From assembly GCF_010183535.1 (NCBI RefSeq), contig NC_071330.1:15109717-15173716 (forward strand): a DNA stretch of 64,000 bases, read 5' to 3'. A program made the translations under genes and the position numbers. The notes beneath the pieces are model-generated. The model was not told the origin of the DNA and searched no databases. It worked only from the letters and a program-made list of their open reading frames with translations. Below, piece after piece: positions 11,335 to 22,330 of the stretch; position 1 is the first letter of the stretch; the number at the start of each line of letters is the position of its first letter. The stretch is from Caenorhabditis remanei (taxonomy: Eukaryota > Nematoda > Chromadorea > Rhabditida > Rhabditidae).

Positions 11335-11625
11335 ACATTCCCATATTCCTGTACAAACAAACAGAAGGGGGCTCTGGGAAGGGGTGTGACTACTGTGTGT
11401 GCGTACGCGACGCGACCGCGTACGCCGCCAAAACAGTCCATCTGTCCGGAAGAGAGGGCACTTGACTCATTCATTCTTCCCATTCCTCCTGTCCACTCAT
11501 TTTTTTTATTCTTCCCGTTTTTCCCTTTCCCCTTCCCCCCTCTTTTGCCTGCGGCACACTGACAGCGGACGCTCCGCCCACTTTTGCAATTCGCCGCACT
11601 CACTTTCTGTAGAAAACGTTTTGAA
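11335..11625 (+). promoter_or_regulatory. GC-rich upstream block of ONECUT gene 2 (copy B)
   Basis: Second copy of the block at 2925-3230, with the same ordered landmarks: GGGGGCTCTGGGAAGGGG, CGCGACCGCGTACGC, ACAGTCCATCTGTCC, TTCCCCTTCCCCCC, CTGCGGCACACTGACAG, CGGACGCTCCGCCCACTTTT and CTGTAGAAAACGT. It lies ~8.4 kb from copy A and ~460 bp before the ONECUT 2 ATG. A palindromic element (11740-12045) separates block and gene, as in copy A. Confidence 0.65.
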
Positions 11626-11739
11626 ACTATTGATATTTCGGAACGCCCCAAAAAAGAAAATTTTCAGTTATTCTTTGGGATTCTAGGCCAGCGTTTGCAA
11701 TTCCGCAGCATGCTCAGGACGGTGGCCTAAAATCCCAAA

Positions 11740-12045
11740 AACAGAAAAAGATTCCGCCATAACTCGATTGATTTTAGTATAAAACAGAAAATTCTCAATT
11801 TTTTGGAATCAGCACGTCAAAACGATTTGAATGAGTATAATCACGCCTAGGTATGGAGCGATTCGGGTCTCGACGCGAAAAGGGTTTTGGATTACTGTAG
11901 TTTTCGTGGCGGGACCCAAATTTTATCAAACTTGGGCATGATTATACTCATTCGAAGCGTCTTAACGTGCTGATTCTAGAAATTTAAAAAATTTTCAATT
12001 TTCAGCTAAATCCAACCGAGTTATAGCACATTTTGTGAATTTCAG
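11740..12045. repeat. Palindromic element before ONECUT 2
   Basis: A full family copy ending about 35 bp before the ATG of ONECUT 2. Its counterpart before ONECUT 1 (3295-3620) is in the equivalent position, so the element was probably present before the gene duplication. Confidence 0.75.
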
Positions 12046-12080
12046 ACCACTTTTTCGCCCATTTTTGCAATCTGGGCACA

Positions 12081-14307
12081 ATGGACCGTCTCCTCGACGA
12101 CGGTGGCACTCTGGCCAAGGACCCGACACTATTCGAGCTGAATGCCGGTGGTTACGACGGCGAGTACTACCAAAACATACCGGATTTCGAATTGGATGAC
12201 TATAATCACTATGAATATAAGGAAAATGAATATACGGAGGACACTCGACACTTGTTTTTGGACGAAAAACACGAAATGGAAAGACGATGGGAGGCGGAGC
12301 TTGTCAGGGATCTTGATGCCATTTATCATCGTGGTAGGGGTACGGTAGTTGTCGAACCTGAGAGTCTCGAAGCGAAAACACCGAAAAAAGGTTAGTTGAT
12401 CTCATTTTTTCTTGAAAATCCAGAAAATTCTACGCATTTTGAGCCGAAAATTAGTGAAAAATGTTGAAAATGAAGAAAGTTATGGATTTTCGAAACTTTT
12501 CGAAAATCTGAAATTCACTATGTATGCTATAACTGTGTTGGTTTTGGTCAAAAACGAAAAATTATTGCATTTTTGGAATCAGCAAGTCAAGAGCTTTCAG
12601 AAAAGTATAATCATGCCTATATTCTGGAAATTTGGCAAAATTTGGGTCCCGCCACGAAATCCACCGGGGTACTGTAGGCATGATATTTTGGGATTGGAAC
12701 TCAGATATTTTTTAAATATAAAATTCAACTTGATTCCATTCATCTAATCAAAAAAGTAAAGATAAATAGGGAAAATGAAAAAAGTTATCTAATTTCGAAA
12801 CTTTTCGAAAATATGAAATTCACAAAATGTACTGTAACTCGGTTGGATTTGGTCAAAAACTGGAAATTCTTTTATTTTTGAGATCAATTTGTCGAGACGC
12901 TTCGAATAAGTATAATCATGACTAGGTTTGGAAAAAGTTGGGTCCCGTCACGAAAACTACAGTAGCCAAAACCACTTTTCGGGTCGAGACCCAAATTGCT
13001 CCAAACATAATCATAATTATACTCATTCGAAGCGTCTTGCCACGCTGATTCCAAAAATTAAACAATTTTTATTTTCAGACTAAAATCCACCCAAGTTATA
13101 GCACATTTAGTGAATTTCAGAATTTCGAAATTTTTCGAAATTCTATAAATTTCTTCTTTTTTGATATTTTTTTCTGATTTTTGGCTTAAATGAACGGAAA
13201 TAAGTTTAACTTTCTATAAAAACGTCTCAAAAGTTTCAGAACCAACAAAAAATCGAAAACGACCGGCTGAGACCACGCACCTCTCCGAATACATCGACAC
13301 CTGTCAACTCTGCCATAACATTTACAACGAATTAAAAAATGCGGGGATTCCACAAGCGTTATTCGCCAAATGTGTACTCGGACGGACTCAGGGGACCCTA
13401 TCGGACACTCTCAAAAAGCCAAAACCATGGAATGAAATGAAACCATCCGGGCAGAAGATTTATCAACAGATGTATGATTGGTTGGCATTGTCGGTCGATG
13501 AGAGGATGGCAATGTTGAAAGAGCCGCTTGTAAACGAGGAAGTGAAAAAGTTGGTTTATTTTATTTTTTGAAAATTCGAAAAATTCCACGCATTTTGAGC
13601 TAAAAACCACAGAAAACGGAGCATAATAAAGAAAGTTACGGAATTTCGAAAAATTTCGAAAATCTCAAAAATTTCAAACTACCGTAACCCGCCCTGTTTC
13701 GCGACAAGACCCATATAGTTACGATTTTTGAAATCAGCTTGCCGAGACGCTTCAAATGAGTATAATCATGACTAGATTTGGAGCAAGTTGGGTCTCGGCG
13801 CGAAAACTACAGTAATCCGTGCCCCTTTTCGTGGTGAGACCCAATTATCACCAAGCTTAGGCATGATTATACTCATTCGAAGCGTCTTGGCAAGCTGAAT
13901 CCAAAAATATATGAATTTCAGAGTTTGGTCTTAATCTGAAAGAGTTACGGTAGCTTTAATAAATATTCAATTTTCGAAAAGTTTCGAAATTCAGTAACTC
14001 CCTTCATTTCCGTTGTCTAGTGTTGGTTGTAGGCTTAAAATACGTGAAACTGTTTGAAGTTTTTGGAAAAATTAATTTCTGTTGCAGTGACGCCTCGGAA
14101 CCGACCAAAAAGCGATTCGTATTCAGTGAGATGCAAAAGAATACACTCGACTCGTTGTTCAAACAAGAAAGAAATCCAGATCAGGAAACTAAAGTGGATA
14201 TTGCTCAACAGTTGAATTTGGACATCTCTCAGGTTAACACCTACTTCATGAATGCCAGAAGACGCAATCGGATTACTGGAAATGATATCAAGAAGGTTAT
14301 TGAATAA
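12081..14307 (+). CDS. ONECUT-class homeobox transcription factor 2 (279 aa)
   Basis: Exons 12081-12390, 13240-13549 and 14088-14307 join in phases 1 and 2. Residues 1-103 are acidic and Tyr-rich, without the PPTQM/YSNP repeats of ONECUT 1. The CUT domain is at ~121-198 (CHNIYNELKNAGIPQALFAK, GRTQGTLSDTLKKPKPWNEM). The homeodomain at ~213-272 ends TYFMNARRR, with Tyr48 and Met50 as in ONECUT 1. It lacks the equivalent of ONECUT 1 exon 2 and is much shorter N-terminally. Its paralogue is 8 kb upstream in direct orientation. The second donor (AA|GTTGGT) is weaker than usual. AATAAA at 14303-14308 overlaps the stop codon. Confidence 0.88.
12460..13170. repeat. Palindromic elements in ONECUT 2 intron 1
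   Basis: Two family copies, 12460-12790 (partial, ending in CCGGGGTACTGTAGGCATGA) and 12790-13170 (full), fill the 849-bp intron. Confidence 0.7.
13615..14005. repeat. Palindromic element in ONECUT 2 intron 2
   Basis: A full copy with inner arms CGCTTCAAATGAGTATAATC and CATTCGAAGCGTCTTGG. It occupies most of the 538-bp intron. Confidence 0.75.
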
Positions 14308-15230
14308 AGTTACAAAGGGGCGGAGTCAATATCTCAAAAACCCCTAAAAATTCCAAAAATTTTTTTTTCAAAATGTATAAAATGTGGGATTCTGAGAGTT
14401 TCAGCAAGACAACCTTTTTCTCCGAAAAATTCCGTCTCTGCGCCTTCAAAACCCCCAAAATGCTTCAAAAAATTGTCCCTATTTGACTCAAAAACTATGT
14501 TTTCCAGCTAGAACTCTCGAAGTTCTACATTTTGAGCCAAAAATTACTATTCTCCGACAAAAACTCACAAAGATATCGATTTTCGAAAATTTTCGAAAAT
14601 CTGATATTCACAAATCTTGCTATATCTTGGTGAGCTTCAGTTTAAAACAAAAAATTTTAAAATTTTTGGAATCAGCGCGTCAAGACGCTTCGAATGAGTA
14701 TAATCACGACTAGGTTTGGAGCAATTCGGGTCTCGACACGAAATGGATTTTGGGTTACTGTAGTTTTCGTGGCGGGACCCAACTTGCTCTAAACCGAGGC
14801 GTGATTATACTCATTCGAAGCGTCTTGACACGCTAATTCCATAAATTCAAGAATTTTTTGTTTTTGACTAAGTCTGACTGAGTTATAGCACATTTTGTGA
14901 TTTTCAGATTTTCGAAAATTTTCGAAATTCCATAACTTTTTGAATTTTCGACAATTTCTTTCAATTTTCTACTCTAATTTAAATCCCATGTCTATTTATT
15001 ACTTATGATTCTCATGTTCCCCCAATATTTGTTTATCTCTAAAATCCCATTTACACCAGAAATCTCCGTTTTTCTTCCCGATTTCCATAATTTCCTCTAA
15101 AAAGTGTCATTTAATTTATTTCTCTCTCATCTTCCTTAATTATAATGTTAATTACTTGCTTTAAGGTTGTCTCCATACCAATTGTTGACCAATCAAAAAA
15201 ATTATTTTATTTTATTTCAAAAAATTTAAT
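14308..15230. other. 3' flank of ONECUT 2 with one palindrome
   Basis: 14570-14945 is a family palindrome. 14505-14570 resembles the start of ONECUT 1 intron 1 (TAGAACTC, AAAAACTCACAAAG landmarks). 15136-15155 repeats the TTAATTATAATGTTAATTAC motif found 3' of ONECUT 1. I see no gene here. Confidence 0.6.
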
Positions 15231-15284
15231 TTTTAAAATTCATACGTTAATTGCTTAAAAATGCGTGGAATTTTCTGAATTTGT

Positions 15285-15645
15285 TTGTAAATCCACACAA
15301 GGCTACGTAAACCGGAACCGAGCGTCGTAAATCGACAGTAATCTTTGTAAATCCACACTGATCTATGTAAATCCACACAAGGCTCCGTAAATCCACACTT
15401 GGCTACGTAAATCAACACTAGCCTACGTAAATCTGCCCCAATCTTTGTAATTCTACATTAACTATCGCAAATCGACACAGAGCGCCGTAAATTAAAACTA
15501 GGTTACGTTAATCCACACAAGGCGCCGTAAATCAACACAAGACTTTGTAAATCTACTGTAATCTCTGTAAATTCACACTACGCTGCGTAAATCGACACAG
15601 GGAGCCGTAAATCCAATTAAAATTGTAAATCCACACAAAAAGAAT
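15285..15645. repeat. Degenerate ~20-bp tandem array (GTAAATCCACACAAGGC)
   Basis: About 17 units of the form CGTAAATCCACACAAGGCTC with substitutions (AATCGACAG, AATCAACACT, AATCTACTGT). The period is ~20 bp with no conserved unique spacers, so it is not a CRISPR array. It sits alone between palindromic elements and has no copy elsewhere in the window. Confidence 0.85.
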
Positions 15646-15729
15646 TTATAAAACTTTTATGAACGGGAAAAGTATAACTTTTCTCAAAAAATTCAGTCAA
15701 TTCTCCGTGTTTTAAAAACAAAACCAAGC

Positions 15730-16125
15730 GAAACCAATTCCAAATTACAGAGTTACAGATTTTCGAAACTTTTCGAAAATATTTGAAACATTCAAATGAT
15801 TGTAACTTTATCAGTTTTATTTCAGATTTTATAAAAGTTATATTTTCGGAATCAGCTCGCCGAGACGCTTCGAATGAGTATAATCATGACTAGATTTGGA
15901 GCAAGTTGGGTCTCGACACGAAAACTACAGTAACCCATTGACCCATTTTCGTTGCGAGACCCAACTTGCTCCAAATCTAGTCATGATTATACTCATTCGA
16001 AGCTGCCGGACGCGTTGATTCCAAAAATTTAAGAATTTTTGATATCAGACTGAAACTCACTGAGTTATAGCACATTTTCTGAATTTCAGATTTTCGAAAA
16101 GTTTCGAAAATTGATGACTTTGTGA
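15730..16125. repeat. Palindromic element
   Basis: A full copy with well-matched arms: TGACTAGATTTGGAGCAAG against CTTGCTCCAAATCTAGTCA around a CTACAGTAACCC centre. Confidence 0.8.
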
Positions 16126-16129
16126 ACTT

Positions 16130-16385
16130 TTGTGGGGGGAGTTTTTTTTAAACTTAAAATGTAGGGCTTAGTCAGTTCTAGCGGGCAAAATAGTTTCTGG
16201 ATTGAAACTCACATTTTGGCTGCCAATTTCTTGACTCAGACGCTTCGAGTGGGCGTGGCGTGTGATCTACCATCTCAATTTGATCTCCATCAAAATTCAA
16301 ATCGTGTGGTTCCATGTCTCCAATATCATATGCTTGACGCCAGTAGACACCTCCACCAGTAATCGGACCGTTTTCAAGCACGTTT
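16130..16385 (-). pseudogene. Inverted fragment of ONECUT 1 exon 1 and its donor site
   Basis: Read on the minus strand, this encodes a near-copy of the end of ONECUT 1 exon 1: GGGVYWRQAYD, HDLNFDGDQIE and VDHTPRPLEASESRNWQPK, followed by the exon's GTGAG donor and the start of its intron. It differs by a two-residue deletion in the Asp run and several substitutions. There is no start codon, no CUT domain and no homeodomain. It is therefore a truncated, inverted duplicate ~12 kb from its source, flanked by ACTTCCG repeats on one side and a palindrome on the other. Confidence 0.88.
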
Positions 16386-16424
16386 AGACAAATCTGGAAG
16401 CCCTACAACTCACCAGAGTTGCAT

Positions 16425-16870
16425 GGAATTCCGACTTCCGACTTCCGGGCATTTTTTCCATTCCGACTTCCGACTTCCGACTTCCGGATAAGAAAATTCA
16501 CTTCCGACTTCCTACTTCCGACTTCCGGATAAGGAATTTTACTTCCGACTTCCGTCTTTTCATAACTGTGGAATTTTCGAAAAGTGCACTTCACAGAAAT
16601 GCATGGAAAAATGGTCTAAAAGGACAGAAAATAGGCTTTTCTTCAGCCAAAAACTAATTTTCCACTGATTTTCGCGAATTTTATGATTTTTCTCCTGGAG
16701 TTTTTGAAAGTTTGAGAAAAAATCTAATTCCGACTTCCGACTTCCGACTTCCAACTTCCGACTTCCGGGCGTTTTTTCACTTCCGACTTCCGACTTCCGA
16801 CTTCCGGATAAGGAAAATCTCTTCCGACTTCCGACTTCCGGATAAGAAATTTTCACTTCCATGCAACTCT
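16425..16870. repeat. ACTTCCG heptamer arrays
   Basis: Runs of the heptamer ACTTCCG at 16434-16550 and 16728-16860 are interrupted by GGGCATTTTTTCC and GGATAAGAAAATT-type spacers. The two blocks flank a ~170-bp central segment (ACTGTGGAATTTTCGAAAAGTG ... TTTTTGAAAG). AGAGTTGCATGGAA at 16417 and CCATGCAACTCT at 16860 form the outer inverted ends. The same layout occurs at 29960-30400 and 30600-31090, so this is a defined foldback element, not a plain microsatellite. Confidence 0.75.
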
Positions 16871-17110
16871 GCAACTCACTATGTTGGGTCTCGACACGAA
16901 AGCCAAGTTTAGAAGGCGCATACCGCAGTGGTTACTCATTCAGAGCGCCTAGACACAAAAAAAAACTCGAAAATGAGAGTTTTGTGCAAAACTAAAAAGA
17001 ATTGAAGAAAGAAAAAATTTGAAAAATTTTTAATCTGCACGTGTCACAAATATCTATTTTGCAAAGAAATCAGTTATTTCCCAATTTGAAAAATAATCGA
17101 AAAACGAACC
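16870..17110. other. Upstream region of the four-TM gene
   Basis: A short AT-rich spacer that also carries TTGGGTCTCGACACGAAAGCC from a palindrome arm at ~16883. No clear TATA box is seen before the ATG at 17111. Confidence 0.3.
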
Positions 17111-19074
17111 ATGCGGAAAACTTTCAAACAATGCCAATTCGAGTTCAACGCCAGCGAGATGAACCGTTTCAGATGGATCGATGTGAGTTTTTTTTTCATC
17201 AAAAACACTTTTTTATTATTGATTTTTTCCAGGAATACTGTACTTGGGCGGCTTTTGCCAAAATTGCCCTCCTCATTCCGATGGTCATGGCGGTGATGTC
17301 TGATGAGCAAGTTTTTAAACTTAAAATCCGAAAAAATCTGTTGGAATCCACAGTATCCCTCAGTTTAAAAGCGAAATTTTTTTGAAACACAAATTCTACC
17401 GTAACCCGGACAATTCTATTGCTAGCTCTGTTAAAATTTAATTTTTAAACTCAGCTCGTCGAGGCGCTTTGAATGAGTATAAACATGCCTATGTTCTGAG
17501 AATTTTGATAAATTTGATAATTTTGGGTCCCGCCACGAAATCCCCCGGGTTACTGTAGCTTAATACTTTGGGATTTTGAGAAAATGTATTTGTTGTTGCG
17601 AGTCTGGATTGGTATCGTTCATTTAACCCGAAAATTATGGAAAAATGTCGAAAATTATAAAAATTATCAATTTTAGAAATTTTCCGAAAATCTAAAATTC
17701 ATAAAATGGGCTATAACTCGTTTCGGTTCACTCTGGAACTGCGAATTTTGACATTTTTAAAATCAGCTTACCGAGCCGCTTCAAATGAGTATAATCATGA
17801 CTAGGTTTGCTGCAAGTCGGGTCTCACCACGAAAACTACAGTAACCCGCGCCCTTTTCGTGTCGAGACCCAAAGTGATTTAAACCTAGTCATGGTTATAC
17901 TCATTCGAAGCGTATTGACGCGCTGATTCTGAAAATTTAAAAATTTTTGGTGTTTAACTGAATCTGATCAAGTTATGGTAAAATTTGTGATTCTGGATTT
18001 TCGAAAAGTTTCGAAAATCTGTAACTTTTTGAATTCTGATCCCTTACTATTTTAAGCTCAAAGATTGGTTTTCATGAAAAGAAAGGAAAATACTTAAAAT
18101 TATTAATTTCCAGATGCCACGAAAAGAAGGAAAATAAAATTTTGGATCTGGTGTATTTCTACAGTTTCTCTGTGACTGGTTGTTGGCAGTTTTTGTCTGG
18201 ATGTTATATGATTTATATCTGGAGATCGGTCAATAGATATAGAGGTATAGATGACAGGAAGATAAATGTCGTTTTAATTGTGAGTTCGTAATGAATTTTC
18301 AGGGATGACAACAAAATGTTTTAACATTTTCAGATTTCTGTGGAACTATTGTCCATCGTTACCTTGAGCGTTACCATTTATCAATATTTTGCATTGCCAT
18401 CGGAAAAATACATAAAAATGAATTGTGAGTTGTTGGATAAAAACATTTATACCTAAAAATCACTAAATCTATCATAACTCTTTCAGAATTCGACCAAATT
18501 CTGAAAAACATTTATTTTCAAATTTAACTCGTCAAGACGGTTCGAATGAGTATAATCATGACCAGATTTGGAGTAAGTTGGGCCCCACCACGAAAAGGGT
18601 CCAATGGGGTACGGTAGTTTTCGTGGTGGGACCCAACTTGCTCCAAACCTAGTCATGATTATACGCATTCGAAGCGTCTTGACGAGTTGAATCTGAAAAT
18701 AACACTGTTGAAACATTTGGCTTAAATCCAAACAGATTTTCACTAAAAATGTAAAATTTTAAGACTTTGAAAAGTTTCGAAAATCGATATTTCCTACATT
18801 TCTGGGTTTTGTAAACTGATTTTAAGCTTAAAAAATTGAAAATTATCTAAACTTTCCGTAAAAAATGAAATGTTCAATTTTCATCCGCGTTCTTCTACTG
18901 CATCGGATACGGAGTGTGGTCAATCATCGCCACCGGGATCTACTTGAAGTTTCTGATCAGTTACTGGTAATTATCAATAATTTACAACTATATTTTTACA
19001 ACAATATTTTTAGCAAGCAACTCTTGAATTATTGCAAACGAGAAAATGCTATAATGCCGCTAATGAATTTGTAA
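17111..19074 (+). CDS. Four-transmembrane protein (181 aa model) with aberrant splice sites
   Basis: Exons 17111-17182, 17233-17306, 18114-18279, 18334-18424, 18885-18966 and 19014-19074 give one open frame of 181 aa. Hydrophobic segments occur at ~27-46 (WAAFAKIALLIPMVMAVM), ~62-85, ~103-123 and ~137-160 (FFYCIGYGVWSIIATGIYL), with a cytosolic-looking basic tail. Two junctions are unusual. Intron 2 needs a GC-AG donor (GCAAGT at 17307) to keep frame. The exon 5 acceptor is TTTTCAT where TTTTCAG is expected, although phase and protein continue perfectly across it. AATAAA at 19078-19083 fits a normal 3' end. I recognise no family. The gene may be a recent pseudogene through the acceptor change. 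Confidence 0.6.
17390..18035. repeat. Palindromic elements in intron 2 of the four-TM gene
   Basis: A partial copy (17390-17690) and a full copy (17690-18035, centre CTACAGTAACCCGCGCCC) fill the ~800-bp intron. Confidence 0.7.
18475..18790. repeat. Palindromic element in intron 4 of the four-TM gene
   Basis: A full copy of the family. Arms around the centre read ACTTGCTCCAAACCTAG and its complement. The following ~95 bp leads into the non-consensus acceptor at 18884. Confidence 0.7.
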
Positions 19075-19077
19075 TTC

Positions 19078-19083
19078 AATAAA
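19078..19083 (+). promoter_or_regulatory. Polyadenylation signal AATAAA
   Basis: AATAAA four bases after the TAA of the four-TM gene. An intact signal so close to the stop argues the gene was functional until recently. Confidence 0.5.
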
Positions 19084-19189
19084 ACAATTTTAATGTTGAT
19101 ATTTTCTTTTTTTAATTGGGCGGCCAGTGTGGATTCATGAATGAAACTGAAAATTTTGCGTTTTTCAAGCCGAAAACCAGGTAAAAATG

Positions 19190-20100
19190 TGGAAAAATCA
19201 AAAAGTTACAAATTTTCGAAAAAATTCTAAATTCTTCAAAACATTCAATTGACTTTAACTCACTGGGATCAGAACCAAAATATATTATTTTGTTATTTTT
19301 AACATCAGCTCGCCAATACGCTTCTAATGAATATAATCATGACAAGGTTTGAAAAAAATAGGGTCTCACCACGAAAACTACAGTAACCCGGATTTTAAAG
19401 GCGCATGGAGTATAATTGCTCCAAATCTAGTCATGATTATACTCAAATGAAAGCTCTCGGCATGCTGACTCTGAAAATATAGTTTTCATAAAAATTGAAC
19501 CAAATCTGACCAAGTTACAGTACTTTTTGTAGTTTCCCAAATTTTGGGTTACTGTAGTTATCGCGTCGAGACCCAGTTTTTGTTAAAACTATGTCATGAT
19601 TATACTTTTCTGAAAGCTTTTGTTATGCTTATTCTAAAAATACATGTTTTAAAGGGTTTCCACGTATCTACAATATTTTCAGCCAAATCTGGAATATCAG
19701 ATTTTTCGAAAATTTCAAAGTTTAGAGAATCTAGTCGTGATAGTACTTATTCGACGCGTTTTGACGAGCTGATTTCAAAAATTATAATTATATGGGTCTT
19801 GCAGCGGAACAGGGCGGGTTACGGTAGTTTGAAGTTTTTCAGATTTCTGAAAAATTTCGAAAATCTGTAACTTTGTGAGGCTTTTTTTTGTAAAAAGTGA
19901 TTTTAAGCTCGAAATGTAAAATTTTGAGAGTTCTAACAGGGAAAAAAGTTTTTCTGGTCAACTGACATCATTGTTCCCCTCAAAATAGAATTTCCAGCAA
20001 AGGAATTTTTCTGAAATTTCCAGTTTTTTTGCAGATTTTCACAATTTTTCTCGTGAAAATTCAATCGGTGAACAGTTCGAAGATTATCAGCAGTCTTTAG
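19190..20100. repeat. Palindromic repeats, intergenic
   Basis: Partial and full copies at 19195-19520 and 19520-19880 share TGATTATACTTTTCTGAAAGC and TTTCGAAAATCTGTAAC ends. The rest to 20100 is AT-rich with no gene signal. Confidence 0.6.
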
Positions 20101-20220
20101 TCAGAAACAACATTTGTGTGTACAAATGATAAGAAATTGTGTCTTTCCCTGTGAAAACATACATATAAGAACTCTCTGCCAGCTGGAGAATATTCAGTTA
20201 TCAGTTTTCCACGGAAAAAA

Positions 20221-21331
20221 ATGGTTACACCCAGTCTCCGGGATGAATTTGTTATTAATCAGTGAGTTTTTTATTCAAAAAATGAAGAACGTTACAGAAC
20301 TTCTCGTTATATGAAAATAGAGGTGAGTTTGAGGCGCTTTTAGGATAGAATTGTTTTTGAATAAATAAATATGATATATTTTATTGAAAATCCAGAAAAT
20401 TCCACGCATTTTAAACCAAAAATCAAAGAAAACTGAGCAAAATGAAGAAAGTTACAGAATTTCGAAAATTTTCGAAAATCTCAAAATTTTCAAACTACCG
20501 TAACCCAGCCAGTTTTGCTGCAAAACCCATAAAATTATGATTTTTTGATTTAGCACGCTAAGACGATTTGAATGAGTATAATCATGACTATATTCTGACA
20601 AATTTCAATTTTTCTGAAATTTGGAATTATGGATGGTCAAAATTCGAAATTTTTCGAGAAATTCGATACCCAATTGTGAGTTTTACTCCAGTAACTTTTT
20701 TTGCCGGCTAGAACTCACTAAGCCCTACTTTTTAAGCTTAAAACCACCTCTATCCGACAAAAACTCACAAAGTTATCGATTTTCGAAAACTTTCGAAAAT
20801 CTGAAATTTACAATGCCTATTGTAATTTAGTCAGTTTTAGTTTGATATAAAAAATTTTTGAATTTTTGAAATCAACGCATCGAGACGCTTCGAATGAATA
20901 TAATCATGACATGGTTAGAAGCAAGTTGGGTCTCGGTGCGAAAACTACAGTAACCTGGATCTAGACTACTGTAGTTTTCACGCCGAGACCCAATTTGCTT
21001 CAAACCTAGTCATTATTATACTCATATGAAAGGTTTCGACGAGCTGAGTTCAAAAATGAAATTTTTATAAAACTTCAAGCAAATTGGAACGCGTTACTGT
21101 AAAAATTATGATTTCGAGATTTTTGAAAATTTCCAAAATTCTGTTTCTCTACATTTTTTTTCATTTTTTCAATATTTCAGCCATGCCAGACGTATCAATA
21201 AGAAGCCATTTTCCATCGAATCGTTCTACTTGCTGATTATAACGCTGTCATTCACATGTGCCACAATTCTTTGGATTCAAAAGAATCAGAAGATTGACGA
21301 TTTTCATTTTGGCGGGAAATTTGAATTTTGA
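20221..21331 (+). CDS. Candidate small single-TM protein (63 aa)
   Basis: Exon 1 (20221-20261) and exon 2 (21181-21331) join in phase 2 across a GTGAGT donor and an AATATTTCAG acceptor. The protein starts MVTPSLRDEFVIN, then a basic HHARRINKK, then a hydrophobic span (FYLLIITLSFTCATILWI) and a short polar tail. This suggests a single-pass membrane protein. AATAAA at 21361-21366 follows the stop by 30 bp. The intron carries repeats, including a 120-bp piece resembling the start of ONECUT 1 intron 1 (20675-20810). Additional small exons in the ~900-bp intron cannot be excluded. No family is recognised. Confidence 0.5.
20405..21165. repeat. Palindromic repeats and copied ONECUT intron sequence
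   Basis: 20405-20590 is a partial arm. 20675-20830 resembles ONECUT 1 from its exon 1 donor into intron 1 (CCAATTGTGAGTTTTA, GCCGGCTAGAACTCAC, AAAAACTCACAAAG). 20760-21165 is a full palindrome. Confidence 0.6.
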
Positions 21332-21399
21332 AAACTTTTTGTATGTGTACGAATAATGTTAATAAAATGTTAATAAACGTAATGTTTGATGGTCTTACA

Positions 21400-22330
21400 C
21401 TACTCCAAAAACTACCGTTTCTTGGTCAGATTTGATCCAATTTTTATAAAAGTTATATTTTTGAAATCAACTTAATGTCAGCTTTCCAAAAAGTATAGTC
21501 ATGAAATGTTTCCGAAAATTTTGGGTCCCGCCACGAAAACTACAGTAACCCTAAAGTTTTCAAACATAGTCACGATTATACTCATTTGAAAGGTCTTGAC
21601 GCGCTGATTCCGAGAATCTAATTCTCATAAAACTGGGAAAAAATCTAGCCGAGTTACGGTAGTTTTAGTGAAGAGGCTAGAGCGCAGAGATACCAGACAC
21701 TCTGCGTCTCTAACCCCGAAAGTCGAAAATTTTCAGAATATAGGCATGATTATACTCAAATGAATGCTGAGAATGCGCTGAATCTGAAAATCATAATCTT
21801 GCCAGTTTTAGAGCGCTCTACTCCAAGTTACCTGTGTTTCAGATTTTCGAAATTTTCGATTTTTTTCGAAAACCTCTAACTTTTTGAATTTTCAAACAAT
21901 TTTCTTGATTTTTAGCTTAAAACGTGCGGAATTTGATATAAGATTAGGATTTTTAAATTCAGCGTGATGTCACCTTTTAGAAAAGTATAATCATGAGATG
22001 TTTTCAAAATTTTTGGGTCCCGCCACGAAAATTACAGTAATCCAATATTTTTCAATACAGGGCATGATTATACTCATTTGAAAGGTCTTGACGCGCTGAT
22101 TTCAAATATATACATTTCTTGAAATCGGGATAAAATCTGACCAAGTTACAGTAGTTTTCGTGAAGAGGCTAGAGCGCAGAGATACCAGACACTCTGCGTC
22201 TCTAACCCCAAAAATCGATATTCTCAGAATATAGGCATGATTATACTTTTCTGAAAGCTGAAAACACGCTGATTCTGAAAAAGATAAAATTGCAAGGCAA
22301 ATCTCAAAGACTGGAAAATTTCAGCAAAAT
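21400..22330. repeat. Palindromic repeats with hairpin cassettes
   Basis: Two related units (21400-21880 and 21960-22330) each contain GGGTCCCGCCACGAAAA, CTACAGTAACCC or a variant, and then the hairpin cassette GCGCAGAGATACCAGACACT at 21672-21716 and 22164-22207. No genes are seen here. Confidence 0.75.

Noticed and set aside
15285..15645. Possible CRISPR array
   Set aside because: Period of ~20 bp with no unique spacers, in eukaryotic DNA with introns.
17041..17390. Longer plus- and minus-strand frames over the four-TM gene's first exons
   Set aside because: They read through clear splice sites at 17183 and 17232, and the spliced model gives a continuous membrane protein.
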